Made by a program: the position numbers and the translations under genes. A stretch of DNA of 64,000 nt from an uncultured Dehalococcoidia bacterium (lineage in GTDB: Bacteria > Chloroflexota > Dehalococcoidia > Lucifugimonadales > CATQGZ01), in the NCBI GenBank assembly GCA_958295685.1, contig OY282365.1, positions 868,001-932,000 of the forward strand, given 5' to 3'. Below, piece after piece: positions 34,511 through 42,537 of the stretch. Under the pieces are notes generated by a model, which was given only the letters and a program-made list of their open reading frames with translations, was not told where the DNA came from and made no database searches. Within the stretch, counting starts at the first letter, position 1. The number at the start of each line of letters is the position of its first letter.

Positions 34511-35919
34511 GATATGCCGTCTCCTCTTTCGGGGCCGCCGGCCATGCGGCCATGCGCGAGCTTCTCGGCGTCATTGTAGCGCACGGGCTGCTCGTCGGCT
34601 TCCTCCGCGAGCTGCGCCGCCGCGTGGCGCACGTCCAGCTTGCCGGTGACCACGTCGGCTATGAGGCGCGTGCGGTACTCCTGGAGTAGCTCGATCTGGC
34701 GGCAGGCGCGGGCGGCGGCGGCGTCGATGGCGGCGGTGGCCTTGTCGAGGCGCTCGACTATGGCGCGCTGCTCGGCGAGGGGTGGGAGGGCAACCCTGAC
34801 ATCTCCAAGCTCGCCTTCACTGATTGCAGGGACTGGACCCGGCTTGGCAATGACCGCTAGGTCTATATGCCGCAACAACAACAGGGTGAAATCTGAATCT
34901 CCACGAGTGACGATGCAGCCCATTAGATTGTTGTCGATGCTGGATGGATGTGTTAGGACGCGCCGCTTGTTGGTTAGCATGGCGCCGCCGACCTTTGGAA
35001 AGATGATAGTCCCGACCGGAAAGATTGTTGCTTTCAATGTCGCGGCTGTATTACGAGAGACTGAGTTATTCCTAGTGTTCATAAATATGTCATTGCCAGG
35101 AAGATTCATGTCAGAAACCTTGAAGAAAGAGATCTCTTGGTCTTGATGGCCTTGTTGCTCGATAGGAAATCCAACCCCGCTCTTGAGTACCCCCAAGCGT
35201 TTCAAAGCTAGCACCTCCCAGTGGGCTGGGATGTCGCCGAGCCAGGGGATGCCGGAGGGCTTGAGGGGGGCGTTGGGGTCGAGTCCGCGGGTGACGGCGC
35301 GGTTGACGACGGCCTGGCGCTCCTCGGCCAGGAGCGCGATGAGCCGTTCCTTGGCGCGGACGTAGCGGCGGATGCGCCGGTCGGCGTGGTCGAGGTAGCG
35401 CACGATGGCGGCCTGCTCGGGGAGGGGCGGGATGGGGAGTGCTTGCTGTGCAAACTCCGAGTACCTGAAGTCAGTGGACCGCTCACGGATTCCTTTGGCA
35501 AGAGCCAGTATCCATTGACAGCGTGCCATTTCGCGGACTATATGCGCGTAATAGAACGGATTCGCCTGATGAGTTGGATTACATACTGAGTAGACTGGCG
35601 TCCCTTTACCATCAGAGTCTGCGACACCGACCGCGCCAGCAAAGGAGTCCATCTGATGGATGACCAAATCTCCCTTACGGATGCCTTGATAGCCTATTTC
35701 CTTCAGCGATTCAGTGAAACCTTCCATTCTCCTGTTCTTGCGGAGCGTGACAGTACCATCGCGGAAGCAAGTGATCACCTCGTCGGCATCACACACTGGC
35801 CTATTCATTTTGCGAAATAGCCAATGACCTCGCCGTACCTCCCAATGCGCGGGCACGTCGCCGAGCCAGGGGATGCCGGAGGGGTTGTGGGCGGGGTATG
35901 GGTGGAGGGTGGGGGTCAT
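34507..35919 (-). CDS. hsdS: Type I restriction-modification specificity subunit
   Basis: A 470-residue HsdS with two target-recognition domains, each opening with a conserved SGIPWLGD(V/I)PAHWEV and each ending in a helix motif: IPPLPEQAAIVRYLDHADRR in the middle and LPPLAEQRAIVERLD near the C-terminus. It determines the DNA sequence recognised by HsdM and HsdR. The recognition parts have a lower GC content than the helices, as expected of swapped cassettes. The ATG follows a purine-poor leader (GCCGCC). Two or three decayed fragments of other hsdS copies lie elsewhere in this locus. Confidence 0.92.
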   Translation of the reverse strand: MTPTLHPYPAHNPSGIPWLGDVPAHWEVRRGHWLFRKMNRPVCDADEVITCFRDGTVTLRKNRRMEGFTESLKEIGYQGIRKGDLVIHQMDSFAGAVGVADSDGKGTPVYSVCNPTHQANPFYYAHIVREMARCQWILALAKGIRERSTDFRYSEFAQQALPIPPLPEQAAIVRYLDHADRRIRRYVRAKERLIALLAEERQAVVNRAVTRGLDPNAPLKPSGIPWLGDIPAHWEVLALKRLGVLKSGVGFPIEQQGHQDQEISFFKVSDMNLPGNDIFMNTRNNSVSRNTAATLKATIFPVGTIIFPKVGGAMLTNKRRVLTHPSSIDNNLMGCIVTRGDSDFTLLLLRHIDLAVIAKPGPVPAISEGELGDVRVALPPLAEQRAIVERLDKATAAIDAAAARACRQIELLQEYRTRLIADVVTGKLDVRHAAAQLAEEADEQPVRYNDAEKLAHGRMAGGPERGDGIS

Positions 35920-35927
35920 GGCGGCTG

Positions 35928-37352
35928 CTAACGCCTCACCTCAGTCTGATATGTGTCGATGAGCGACGCTAATCTGCCGAGCGTGTTGCGATCTATCCCT
36001 ATCCTCATCCCTATCCCTGGCATACCATAAACTATCCCGGCGGTTATTCTCTCGCGTTGATCTCTATCGGCCTTCTGCGCGCGCCGCGAGATGACTCGGA
36101 AGTCCGAAGGTTCCTCCGATATCTGAGTGAGTTCGGTCTCAGCATCATCGGTGTCTGATTGGTCGGCGCAGTACAGTAAGCCCTCGATCCGATCCAAGTT
36201 CATGGAAAGGTCTTCGTCAACCAGATCGCGCCTCGATTCTTCGTCGATGTAGTCCATGATCTCGCTCGTTCGGAAGTTTCCCGTTGCCAGCGAGCGATAG
36301 AACTCTGGCTTCTTGAACTTCATCGCTATGAGTACCGGAGCCAGGAACGGATGAGTAGAGCCATGCAGTGGCAAGTTCCGTATCAGAAGCGCGAGCAGTC
36401 GTATGCCGTAGTCGATGTCTCTGAGCGAGAGGCCCAGGGCGCTCCACAGCTTGGGGAGGACCCTTATGCAGTTAGACCAGTCCTCCATATGGTGTTGGCG
36501 ATTAGATTTCTTGCTGAGTTCGCGAAGGGCATGGTGAATGCGGAACTTACCGAGTAAGTACATGGCAAAGGTCTGCGAATCGGCTTCGGGGAGGTTGAAC
36601 TCGAAGTCGAAGAAGCGTCTGAGATACACGTCTGTATCGATGTCTCCGTATATCGACGACAGCGTTTTGCAGAGTTCGTCACGGTTGAGGCCGAAGACGA
36701 ACACAGTGTGCGGGACGTCGAATATGTGCTTGACCCTCTCCAGGAGTTCGATGGCGAAGGTAGGGCGGCAGCGGTCCAGTTCGTCGATTATTAAGACCAG
36801 GGGACGCCCGGTATCATCGGCCACTTTCGCGGACAACTCGGCCAGTTGATTCTTGAGCTCGTCCCTCATGTCTTTCCGTTCGAGATACTCGTCCAGGAAA
36901 GGCTTGTTGTCTTTTTCTGCTTGGCCTGGCTCGAGCGGAAATCCCGTGATGGCTTTCAGAACGCCGATGACGCTCGCCTTTATCAACGGCACTGCGAGTT
37001 CGGCTGCCTCGCGGGCCATTTCCCAGAACTTAGATTCTTTGAAGTAGTCTGCCATCTGGCCGATTATGGCGAGGAGCGGATCGCCACAGAAGTCGTCTTG
37101 CCACGCGTTGAAGTAGATGGCCTTGTAGCCGTCTGCTTCGAGGGCTTTCTGCCAGCGCATGAGCATGAACGTCTTGCCGGTTCCCCACTGACCGTGGAGG
37201 CTGACGGTCAGCGGCGCTTCCTGGTCGGCGATGAGGTTCGTGAGCCGCACTGAGAGCTCTTGCCGCGCGAGGAGGTCGTCCACCCACGGGTCGCGGGGAT
37301 CGATCTCCGGCTCGCTCAACTTGAGTGTGATGGACTTCTGCGCTTCGAGCAT
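35928..37352 (-). CDS. KAP-family P-loop NTPase
   Basis: About 474 residues. Walker A is LHGQWGTGKTFMLMRW and Walker B is VLIIDELDRCRPTFAIELLE, the classic KAP signature, with YFNAWQDDF between them. Unlike many KAP proteins, there is no strong membrane insertion between the motifs; a weak hydrophobic stretch is present (AVPLIKASVIGVLKAIT). The start at MLEAQKS is preceded by AAGGAA; a TTG start nine codons upstream is possible. KAP NTPases are often found in defence loci with unknown mechanisms. It lies nine bases upstream of hsdS, and an hsdS 5' scar lies upstream of it, so it seems to have inserted at the hsdS start. Confidence 0.85.
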   Translation of the reverse strand: MLEAQKSITLKLSEPEIDPRDPWVDDLLARQELSVRLTNLIADQEAPLTVSLHGQWGTGKTFMLMRWQKALEADGYKAIYFNAWQDDFCGDPLLAIIGQMADYFKESKFWEMAREAAELAVPLIKASVIGVLKAITGFPLEPGQAEKDNKPFLDEYLERKDMRDELKNQLAELSAKVADDTGRPLVLIIDELDRCRPTFAIELLERVKHIFDVPHTVFVFGLNRDELCKTLSSIYGDIDTDVYLRRFFDFEFNLPEADSQTFAMYLLGKFRIHHALRELSKKSNRQHHMEDWSNCIRVLPKLWSALGLSLRDIDYGIRLLALLIRNLPLHGSTHPFLAPVLIAMKFKKPEFYRSLATGNFRTSEIMDYIDEESRRDLVDEDLSMNLDRIEGLLYCADQSDTDDAETELTQISEEPSDFRVISRRAQKADRDQRERITAGIVYGMPGIGMRIGIDRNTLGRLASLIDTYQTEVRR

Positions 37353-37494
37353 GTGTGGGGTTCCTTGGCCGCTTGTCAAGTAATTTTAACTAACGAGGGC
37401 TGCTATTAAACTTTTCGGGTGAAATTTTAATAGGGGAGCCCCCTGGCTCAAGGGTCTTGCGTCTCCGTTCCGGCGATCGATCTTGGGCGGTTGG

Positions 37495-37558
37495 CGCGTC
37501 GCCACGCTGCCCAGCCACGGAACGCGGGAGTGGCTTGTGGGTGGAGGGTGGGTGGCAT
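37495..37558 (-). pseudogene. hsdS 5'-end scar
   Basis: On the minus strand: ATGCCACCCACCCTCCACCCA, split here as ATGCCACCC then ACCCTCCACCCA, followed after a frameshift by SHSRVPWLGSVA. The intact hsdS begins MTPTLHPYPAHN then PSGIPWLGDVPA, with 15 identical bases after the ATG. The fragment is short and out of frame. It indicates that a second hsdS start once lay upstream of the KAP gene. Confidence 0.65.
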
Positions 37559-37571
37559 CCTGTGGCGCCGC

Positions 37572-37964
37572 TCATCCGGGCTCTGGGCCGCCGATGGCAG
37601 CCAGCGCTTGGTCGAAGGTCATTATCTCGCTCACACCGCGCCGCCGGCAGCTGGCAAGGTGGCAGAGGTCTCTCGCCCCCAGCGCCGGATGCTGGTCATG
37701 GAGTTGACGGGCTAGGGCGACGTCCGCCTCCTCCAGCGGCCACACCTCCACGCCCGCCCGATCCATCAGGGCCAGGACATCTTCAAACACCTCATATCGT
37801 CGGACTGGCAGGTAGACATGCATCAACTCTTGGATAACCTCGGCTGAGGTGCACAGCGGCGTGCGGTTGCGCATTGACTCGATGAAGAACTCGCGGGCGC
37901 GAACTTGAAGCGGGTGTGAGCGTCCAACCGCGTACATGAGGACATTGGTGTCGACGAAGATCAT
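37572..37964 (-). CDS. vapC: PIN-domain toxin (VapC-type RNase)
   Basis: A 130-residue PIN protein. The acidic residues are in MIFVDTNVLMYA, the Glu in SAEVIQELMHVYL, ALGARDLCHLAS and the terminal EIMTFDQAL; together they form the four-acid Mg site of VapC RNases. The ATG overlaps the antitoxin stop in an ATGA, the usual VapBC coupling. Upstream starts in the same frame would run through the antitoxin end and are unlikely. It sits between the KAP gene and the TIR cassette on the same strand as the restriction genes. Confidence 0.85.
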   Translation of the reverse strand: MIFVDTNVLMYAVGRSHPLQVRAREFFIESMRNRTPLCTSAEVIQELMHVYLPVRRYEVFEDVLALMDRAGVEVWPLEEADVALARQLHDQHPALGARDLCHLASCRRRGVSEIMTFDQALAAIGGPEPG

Positions 37965-38236
37965 ACGTCCGGCAGGCCGCTGGTCATCGATTCGTGCAGT
38001 GTCTGAAGGTGCTCTTCCCAATCCGGTTCCACGCCAGAACCTCGCCGGGCATCACATTCCTCGAAGAACTGCTCCAGGTCCTCCGTGGATTTGAAGCGCT
38101 CGGCGCTCTGCCGCGCCTCAAGCCTGTCGTGAGCGGCGGCGCGCAGCCACGCGCTGAATGTCAGGCCATCTCTGCGCGCCTGACGGACGAACCTGTCGCG
38201 GTCCTCATCTGGGATTATCAGTTGGACCCTGGCCAT
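37961..38236 (-). CDS. vapB: VapB-like antitoxin
   Basis: A 91-residue protein. The N-terminal 45 residues (ARVQLIIPDEDRDRFVRQA then GLTFSAWLRAAAHDR) have the ribbon-helix-helix pattern for DNA binding. The acidic tail (EDLEQFFEECDA, EPDWEEHLQTL) is the likely toxin-binding segment. A GGGAGG ribosome-binding site precedes the ATG. The upstream TGTGTATGTACGTTACGCA stretch contains the near-palindrome GTACGTTAC and could be an autoregulatory operator. Confidence 0.75.
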   Translation of the reverse strand: MARVQLIIPDEDRDRFVRQARRDGLTFSAWLRAAAHDRLEARQSAERFKSTEDLEQFFEECDARRGSGVEPDWEEHLQTLHESMTSGLPDV

Positions 38237-38329
38237 GGGCGGCTTCCCTCCCGCACCCGATTGTGTGTATGTACGTTACGCATCGTTGCCTGGCAGGTCA
38301 AGCCATCGCCTCGGGTTGTGCAGACCGCT

Positions 38330-38356
38330 TCAATCCCTGGGATGCCGGAGGCTGAG
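38330..38356 (-). pseudogene. Possible third hsdS scar (weak)
   Basis: CTCCGGCATCCC followed by AGGGATTGAAGCGGTC matches the hsdS segment CTCCGGCATCCC-TGGCTCGGCGACGTG over its first 12 bases. It lies between vapB and the TIR cassette, where a module boundary would be expected. The match is short and could be chance. Confidence 0.25.
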
Positions 38357-38392
38357 AACAATCGAAGGGCCCCCGGGTGGGCGGCCGTGGCT

Positions 38393-38959
38393 CTAGTTCT
38401 GCCAGCCTCGCCGATAATCTCCAGCCCTATTGCGAACGAACGAACGAAGGCTGTTGTCGGGCGGAGTCCGGTCCCTGCGCAGAAACGCGCGGTGGATCCA
38501 TCTGGCAATCCTAGCGGGCGCCCAAGGATTCGGCCAATCGTGGATGAGTGCGTAGGGGTCGTCTCCCTCCCAGTTATCCGCTAAGCGGGGAGGAATCCGG
38601 CAAGAGTTAAACGTCTTCCCATAATCGGGGTGATTGGGAAGCACGATACCCAACAGACCGCACCTGGAGTTGAGTTTGGTTTTTCGAAGGCTCGAACCGA
38701 TTTCCCAGTCCACATACTTGCGCTGCCAGGTGCGAGGACCTATGAGCACTATAGTGACGGTGGTGCCCCGTATGTATTCGTCGCGAATCTTCTGGCGTAT
38801 CCTCGCCGTCTTCAAGCCTGTGCCGTCAATGTTCCCCGTATCGACCGACTTGTCGATGATGCGATTCCCCATCATGCGAACGAAGTCTTCTTTGCGCTTG
38901 ATGTCCTCTTCGTGATAGTAGCTGATGAAGACCTTGTGCCTGGGTGTCTTGGCAGCCAT
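38393..38959 (-). CDS. TIR-like (MTH538/DUF1863, ThsB-like) protein, third gene of the TIR cassette
   Basis: A 188-residue protein with an N-terminal TIR-like fold: HKVFISYYHEEDIKRKEDF, then RGTTVTIVLIGPRTWQRKYVDWEI, where the Glu of VDWEI lies at the position used for NAD processing in TIR enzymes, and GLLGIVLPNH. This is the DUF1863 type also found in Thoeris ThsB. The C-terminal 70 residues are basic (RWIHRAFLRRDRTPP). A strong AAGGAGG precedes the ATG. It follows the membrane-protein gene after 14 bases. It probably makes a nucleotide signal on infection, by analogy with ThsB; this is not shown by the sequence. Confidence 0.8.
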   Translation of the reverse strand: MAAKTPRHKVFISYYHEEDIKRKEDFVRMMGNRIIDKSVDTGNIDGTGLKTARIRQKIRDEYIRGTTVTIVLIGPRTWQRKYVDWEIGSSLRKTKLNSRCGLLGIVLPNHPDYGKTFNSCRIPPRLADNWEGDDPYALIHDWPNPWAPARIARWIHRAFLRRDRTPPDNSLRSFVRNRAGDYRRGWQN

Positions 38960-38973
38960 GGTGGGGTTCCTCC

Positions 38974-39429
38974 TTACAGCGGCGTGTCCGAGGGGATGAT
39001 CAGTATCCAGGCGAGGATCACCGTCGCGGCCACCAGAAGGTAGAACAGATATATGGAGAGGGACACCAGGCACCGCATCACCAACGCCCGGCCCATGCCC
39101 GTAGGCTTCACGTTGTACATATGCTGCTGGGCCAGTTGGCCGCAGTGCAGTCTGCACACGAAGTCGTCGTACGATCTGCGGAACGCCCGCTCCAAGGCCA
39201 GGTAGTAGGCGTCCAGTACGAGGAACAGCAGCGTCGGAACCAGCGCTATCAGGGCGTGCTGCGGCTCTCCGGTGCGGGCCACCAGAACCAGGACGGCTGC
39301 GACGAGGGTCACGCACCACACCTTGCAGGAACGGCTGTTATCCGCCATGCGGGTTATCACGCCCTGCACTATCTCAAGGTGCTTCTGGACGGCGGTGGAG
39401 TCATGATCCAGGCGTGTCTGCTCGGTCAT
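38974..39429 (-). CDS. Three-helix membrane protein, second gene of the TIR cassette
   Basis: A 151-residue protein. After a short cytoplasmic helix (VQKHLEIVQGVITRMADNSR) come two membrane helices (VWCVTLVAAVLVLVA and HALIALVPTLLFLVLDAYY). A charged hinge follows (LERAFRRSYDDFV), then a long helix pair near the C-terminus (CLVSLSIYLFYLLVAATVIL). The family is met next to TIR-like DUF1863 genes, and its size and shape fit a membrane-disrupting effector or SLATT-like protein. The ATG after AGAGGAGC is preferred over the TTG-type start 12 codons upstream. The flanking genes on both sides encode TIR-like proteins. Confidence 0.65.
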   Translation of the reverse strand: MTEQTRLDHDSTAVQKHLEIVQGVITRMADNSRSCKVWCVTLVAAVLVLVARTGEPQHALIALVPTLLFLVLDAYYLALERAFRRSYDDFVCRLHCGQLAQQHMYNVKPTGMGRALVMRCLVSLSIYLFYLLVAATVILAWILIIPSDTPL

Positions 39430-39461
39430 GCCGCTCCTCTTTCCCAGCAGTCGTCGGTCTC

Positions 39462-39851
39462 TCATCGGCTCCCAGGCGATATCTCATCCAGCTTGCGGTT
39501 GATAGTTCTCCATCTCCATGGAATCGGCTCTCCAAGACGGGTTAGCCCATTACACGACCTGCCTTGGGGCCGGACTTGGATGACCGGTTTCCCCAAGTTG
39601 CGGGCCATATCCGTTTCCACGATAACCCCGGGGGCGTTGTGGGTGTCCTTGCCGATCAGGACGACTACGACGTCACACTGGCGTATGGCTTTCCTTGCCT
39701 TGTTCTTCCAGGCCTCGTCCGGATAAGATTCATGGAGCGAGCAGTCGCCGATTTCATGATCGGTCTCTTGCTCGGCCTGCCGGTAGAAGTTGTTCTTGAG
39801 GTCGTTGTCCTTGTCGAACTCGAAACTCACGAAGATATTGAGCTTGGGCAT
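39462..39851 (-). CDS. TIR-like protein, first gene of the TIR cassette
   Basis: A 129-residue stand-alone TIR-like domain: KLNIFVSFEFDKDNDLKNNF, then AIRQCDVVVVLIGKDTHNAPGV and VIVETDMARNLGKPVIQV. The Glu in VETDMA is in the catalytic-like position. It differs clearly from the TIR-like protein two genes downstream, so the cassette has two non-identical TIR domains. The ribosome-binding site GAGGAGG precedes the ATG. It starts 74 bases after hsdM. Confidence 0.75.
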   Translation of the reverse strand: MPKLNIFVSFEFDKDNDLKNNFYRQAEQETDHEIGDCSLHESYPDEAWKNKARKAIRQCDVVVVLIGKDTHNAPGVIVETDMARNLGKPVIQVRPQGRSCNGLTRLGEPIPWRWRTINRKLDEISPGSR

Positions 39852-39928
39852 AGATCCTCCTCTGCCGGATTGGTCTGGCGTTGCTTTCCTGCTATTCGCT
39901 GCTGAGAAGCGCTCCTAGCCTCGGTCAT
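39827..39928 (-). CDS. Small ORF coupled to hsdM (33 codons)
   Basis: Its ATG overlaps the hsdM stop in an ATGA, as a following operon gene (often hsdS) would. It encodes TEARSASQQRIAGKQRQ and a few more residues after the Met and then runs into the TIR gene. It is probably the truncated start of whatever gene originally followed hsdM before the TIR cassette arrived. Confidence 0.3.
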   Translation of the reverse strand: MTEARSASQQRIAGKQRQTNPAEEDLCPSSISS

Positions 39929-41877
39929 CCCACAATCTCCTCCAGCAACCCCTCCGTCTCGCGCTCCAGGGCCAGGATGTCGGCGCGTATCTCCTCCAGC
40001 GGGCGCAGCGGCTGGGGCTTGTAGAAGTGGCGGGTGAAGCTGATCTCGTAGCCGGTCTTGACGCTTGCCGGGTCGTACCAGGCGTCGGGGGCGTAGGGCA
40101 GGACCTCGCGGCGCAGGAAGGCTTCTATGCCGCCCTCCTCGGTCAGCGGCACCTGCTCGGTGTCCCGCAGTTCGGTGTCGGGCTCGTACTCGACGACGGC
40201 GGGCTTGCCGTTGACGGCGGCGGGGAACAGGCCGCGCAGCGGATCGGGCTCGGCGCCTCTCTTGTGGACTCTCTTGATGACCGGCGGCGCGGTCTCGGAG
40301 CGCTTGGCCTCGTCCTTGAGGGCCTTGATCTCCTTGGCGGTGTAGGCCCGTTCGGGGTCGATGCCCTCCAGTCTCAGGGGCCGATCGACGGTGACCTTCC
40401 AGTAGCCGAAGGCCGCGTTGGGGAATATCTTCGACTGCTCGGTCTCCTCGAAGGCCAGGAATGTGTCGCAGATGCGCCGGACGTCCTCCTCCGATAGCTC
40501 GCAGTTCTTGCTGCCCAGGTTCTTGCGCAGCGGCCGGTGCCACTGGGTTGCGTCGATGAGCTGCACGCGGCCGCGGCGGCGCTCCGGCTTGCGGTTGCCG
40601 AGTACCCATACGTAGGTTGCGATGCCGGTGTTGTAGAACATGTTGAGCGGGAGGGCGACGATGGCTTCCAGCCAGTCGTTCTCGATGATCCATCGGCGGA
40701 TATTGCTCTCGCCCTGTCCGGCGTCGCCGGTGAAGAGGGAGCTTCCGTTGTGTACCTCGGCGACGCGGCTGCCCAGGGGAGTATCCCGCTTCATCTTGCT
40801 CAGCATGTTGGCGAGGAACATCATCTGGCCGTCGCTGGAGCGGGTGATGAGCGAGAGCTCGGGGTTGCCGTCGTGCTCAACGACGAAGCGGGGGTCCTTG
40901 ACGTCCGCCTTGCCGCCCATGCGCTCCAGGTCGGTCTTCCAACTCTTGCCGTAGGGCGGATTGGAGAGCATGAAGTCGAACTCCCTGGCGGGGAAGGCGT
41001 CGGCGGAGAGGGTGGAGCCGTATCGCATATTGTCGGCCTCGATGCCCTCGCCCTTTAGGATGAGGTCGGCCTTGCTGATGGCGTAGGTCTCCGAGTTGAC
41101 CTCCTGGCCGTACAGGTGGATGGAGACCTCCTTGCCGTGCTCGGCGGCCAGCCGCGTTAGCGTGTCTTCGGCGACGGTGAGCATCCCGCCGGTGCCGCAG
41201 GCGCCGTCGTAGACCAGGTAGGTGCCGGACTTGACCGCGTCGGCGACGGGCAGGAAGACGAGGCGGGCCATGAGCTGCACGACGTCGCGCGGGGTGAAGT
41301 GCTCCCCGGCCTCCTCGTTGTTCTCCTCGTTGAAGCGGCGGATGAGTTCCTCGAAGACGGTGCCCATGCCGTGGTTGTCGAGGCCCTCGAGCCGCGCCGA
41401 GCCGTCGGCGTTGGGGACGGGGCGCGGGCTGAGGTTGATCGAGGTGTCCAGGAACTTCTCCAGCAGGGAGCCGAGGACGCCGGTGTCCACCAGCCTGGGA
41501 ATCTGGTTGCGGAACTCGAACTTGTCCAGGACCTCCTGGACGTTGGGCGAGAAGCCGTCGAGGTACGCCTGGAAGTCGGCCCGCAGCTGCTGCTGACGGG
41601 GGCGGGAGGTGAGGGCGCGGAGGCGGAAGGGCGACGTGTTGTAGAAGGCCTCGCCGGAGGCCAGCTGCAGCGCTTTGTCCTGGTGGGTGATGCCGGCGGC
41701 GTCCATCCGGGCCTTCATGCGGAGCACCTGGTCCTTGGTCGGCTCCAGCACGGCGTCGAGGCGGCGGATAACCGTCATGGGCAGGATGACGTCGCGGTAC
41801 TTGCCCCGGACGTAGACGTCGCGGAGGACGTCGTCCGCGATGCCCCATATGAAGCCGCTGACGTTCAGGGCGCTCAC
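39925..41877 (-). CDS. hsdM: Type I restriction-modification DNA methyltransferase subunit
   Basis: A 650-residue HsdM. The N-terminal helical domain begins LNVSGFIWGIADDVLRDVY. The SAM motif is VYDGACGTGGML near residue 225 and the catalytic NPPYGKSW near 306, as in N6-adenine HsdM enzymes. The C-terminal part (YEISFTRHFYKPQPLRPLEE) binds HsdS. The GTG start overlaps the XRE regulator stop in a GTGA, so regulator and methylase are made together. It works with HsdS (34.5 kb) and HsdR (27.6 kb), from which it is separated by about 10 kb of cargo. Confidence 0.93.
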   Translation of the reverse strand: MSALNVSGFIWGIADDVLRDVYVRGKYRDVILPMTVIRRLDAVLEPTKDQVLRMKARMDAAGITHQDKALQLASGEAFYNTSPFRLRALTSRPRQQQLRADFQAYLDGFSPNVQEVLDKFEFRNQIPRLVDTGVLGSLLEKFLDTSINLSPRPVPNADGSARLEGLDNHGMGTVFEELIRRFNEENNEEAGEHFTPRDVVQLMARLVFLPVADAVKSGTYLVYDGACGTGGMLTVAEDTLTRLAAEHGKEVSIHLYGQEVNSETYAISKADLILKGEGIEADNMRYGSTLSADAFPAREFDFMLSNPPYGKSWKTDLERMGGKADVKDPRFVVEHDGNPELSLITRSSDGQMMFLANMLSKMKRDTPLGSRVAEVHNGSSLFTGDAGQGESNIRRWIIENDWLEAIVALPLNMFYNTGIATYVWVLGNRKPERRRGRVQLIDATQWHRPLRKNLGSKNCELSEEDVRRICDTFLAFEETEQSKIFPNAAFGYWKVTVDRPLRLEGIDPERAYTAKEIKALKDEAKRSETAPPVIKRVHKRGAEPDPLRGLFPAAVNGKPAVVEYEPDTELRDTEQVPLTEEGGIEAFLRREVLPYAPDAWYDPASVKTGYEISFTRHFYKPQPLRPLEEIRADILALERETEGLLEEIVG

Positions 41878-42227
41878 TGGCTCGTCATGCTCCTGTAGGC
41901 TGCCTTGACCATCTGGTCAAGGGCGGCGGCGGCCTGCTCGTTGAGGCGGGGATCGGAGCGCAGGCACGACGAAATCACCGCCAGAGGCTCGGGTTCTATC
42001 TTGAGATGACCACCTCTGACGAACCTGTCCACGTCCAATCCCGACCACGCCGCCAACGCTGCGAGACCGTTCACGTCGGGGTGCTTGCCCTGGGACATGC
42101 GGCTCAATGTGGAGCCGCTGATGCCGCACTCCTCCGCAACCTGCTTCCAGGTGCACCGGCGGGCCTGCCTCTCCGCGTCCAGAGCGGCGAAGAAGGCGCC
42201 GCCGTCGAACCTCGCTGTCCTGGCCAT
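41874..42227 (-). CDS. XRE-type helix-turn-helix regulator of the restriction locus
   Basis: A 117-residue protein with a Cro/C1-type helix-turn-helix in TWKQVAEECGISGSTLSRMSQ and a conserved GLAALAAWSGLDVDRFV after it. It is the first gene of the restriction operon, coupled to hsdM by a four-base overlap. By position it resembles controller proteins that time methylase and nuclease expression. A good promoter lies about 70 bases upstream. GGAG precedes the ATG. Confidence 0.85.
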   Translation of the reverse strand: MARTARFDGGAFFAALDAERQARRCTWKQVAEECGISGSTLSRMSQGKHPDVNGLAALAAWSGLDVDRFVRGGHLKIEPEPLAVISSCLRSDPRLNEQAAAALDQMVKAAYRSMTSQ

Positions 42228-42294
42228 GAGCCTCTCCTTCGTGGGTCCACGTCCCGGATAGTCATCGCCGGTAGTGGAATGGATTACCTATTCG

Positions 42295-42323
42295 ATTATC
42301 GCAACTGTATGCTATGACTGCAA
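42295..42323 (-). promoter_or_regulatory. Promoter of the XRE-hsdM operon
   Basis: On the minus strand: TTGCAG, 17 bases, GATAAT. Two GATTA boxes 11 bases apart sit at and after the -10 and could be operator half-sites for the XRE protein. Confidence 0.5.
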
Positions 42324-42499
42324 TAGCCGTCAGGAACTGGCGAAGGCCAGGCCTCGATAGACCCATGGTGAAGGAGAGGCAGGAGGACGGGACTGTGCCT
42401 AGCAGTACAGCTACTACGGCCGTGCGGCGCTCGGCCAACTCACGGGCATGGGCGCATCCCTGCCGATAGACCTACCCTTCCCAATCGACGTCTACGTCC

Positions 42500-42529
42500 T
42501 TGGTCTACGCCCAACCATTCGTGTATGCT
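42500..42529 (+). promoter_or_regulatory. Promoter of the rplI leader region (P1)
   Basis: TTGGTC, 18 bases, TATGCT with a TG extension. It would start a transcript just before the inverted repeat at 42538-42599. The stretch 42330-42500 upstream contains no recognisable feature. Confidence 0.35.
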
Positions 42530-42537
42530 GAGGTCTG

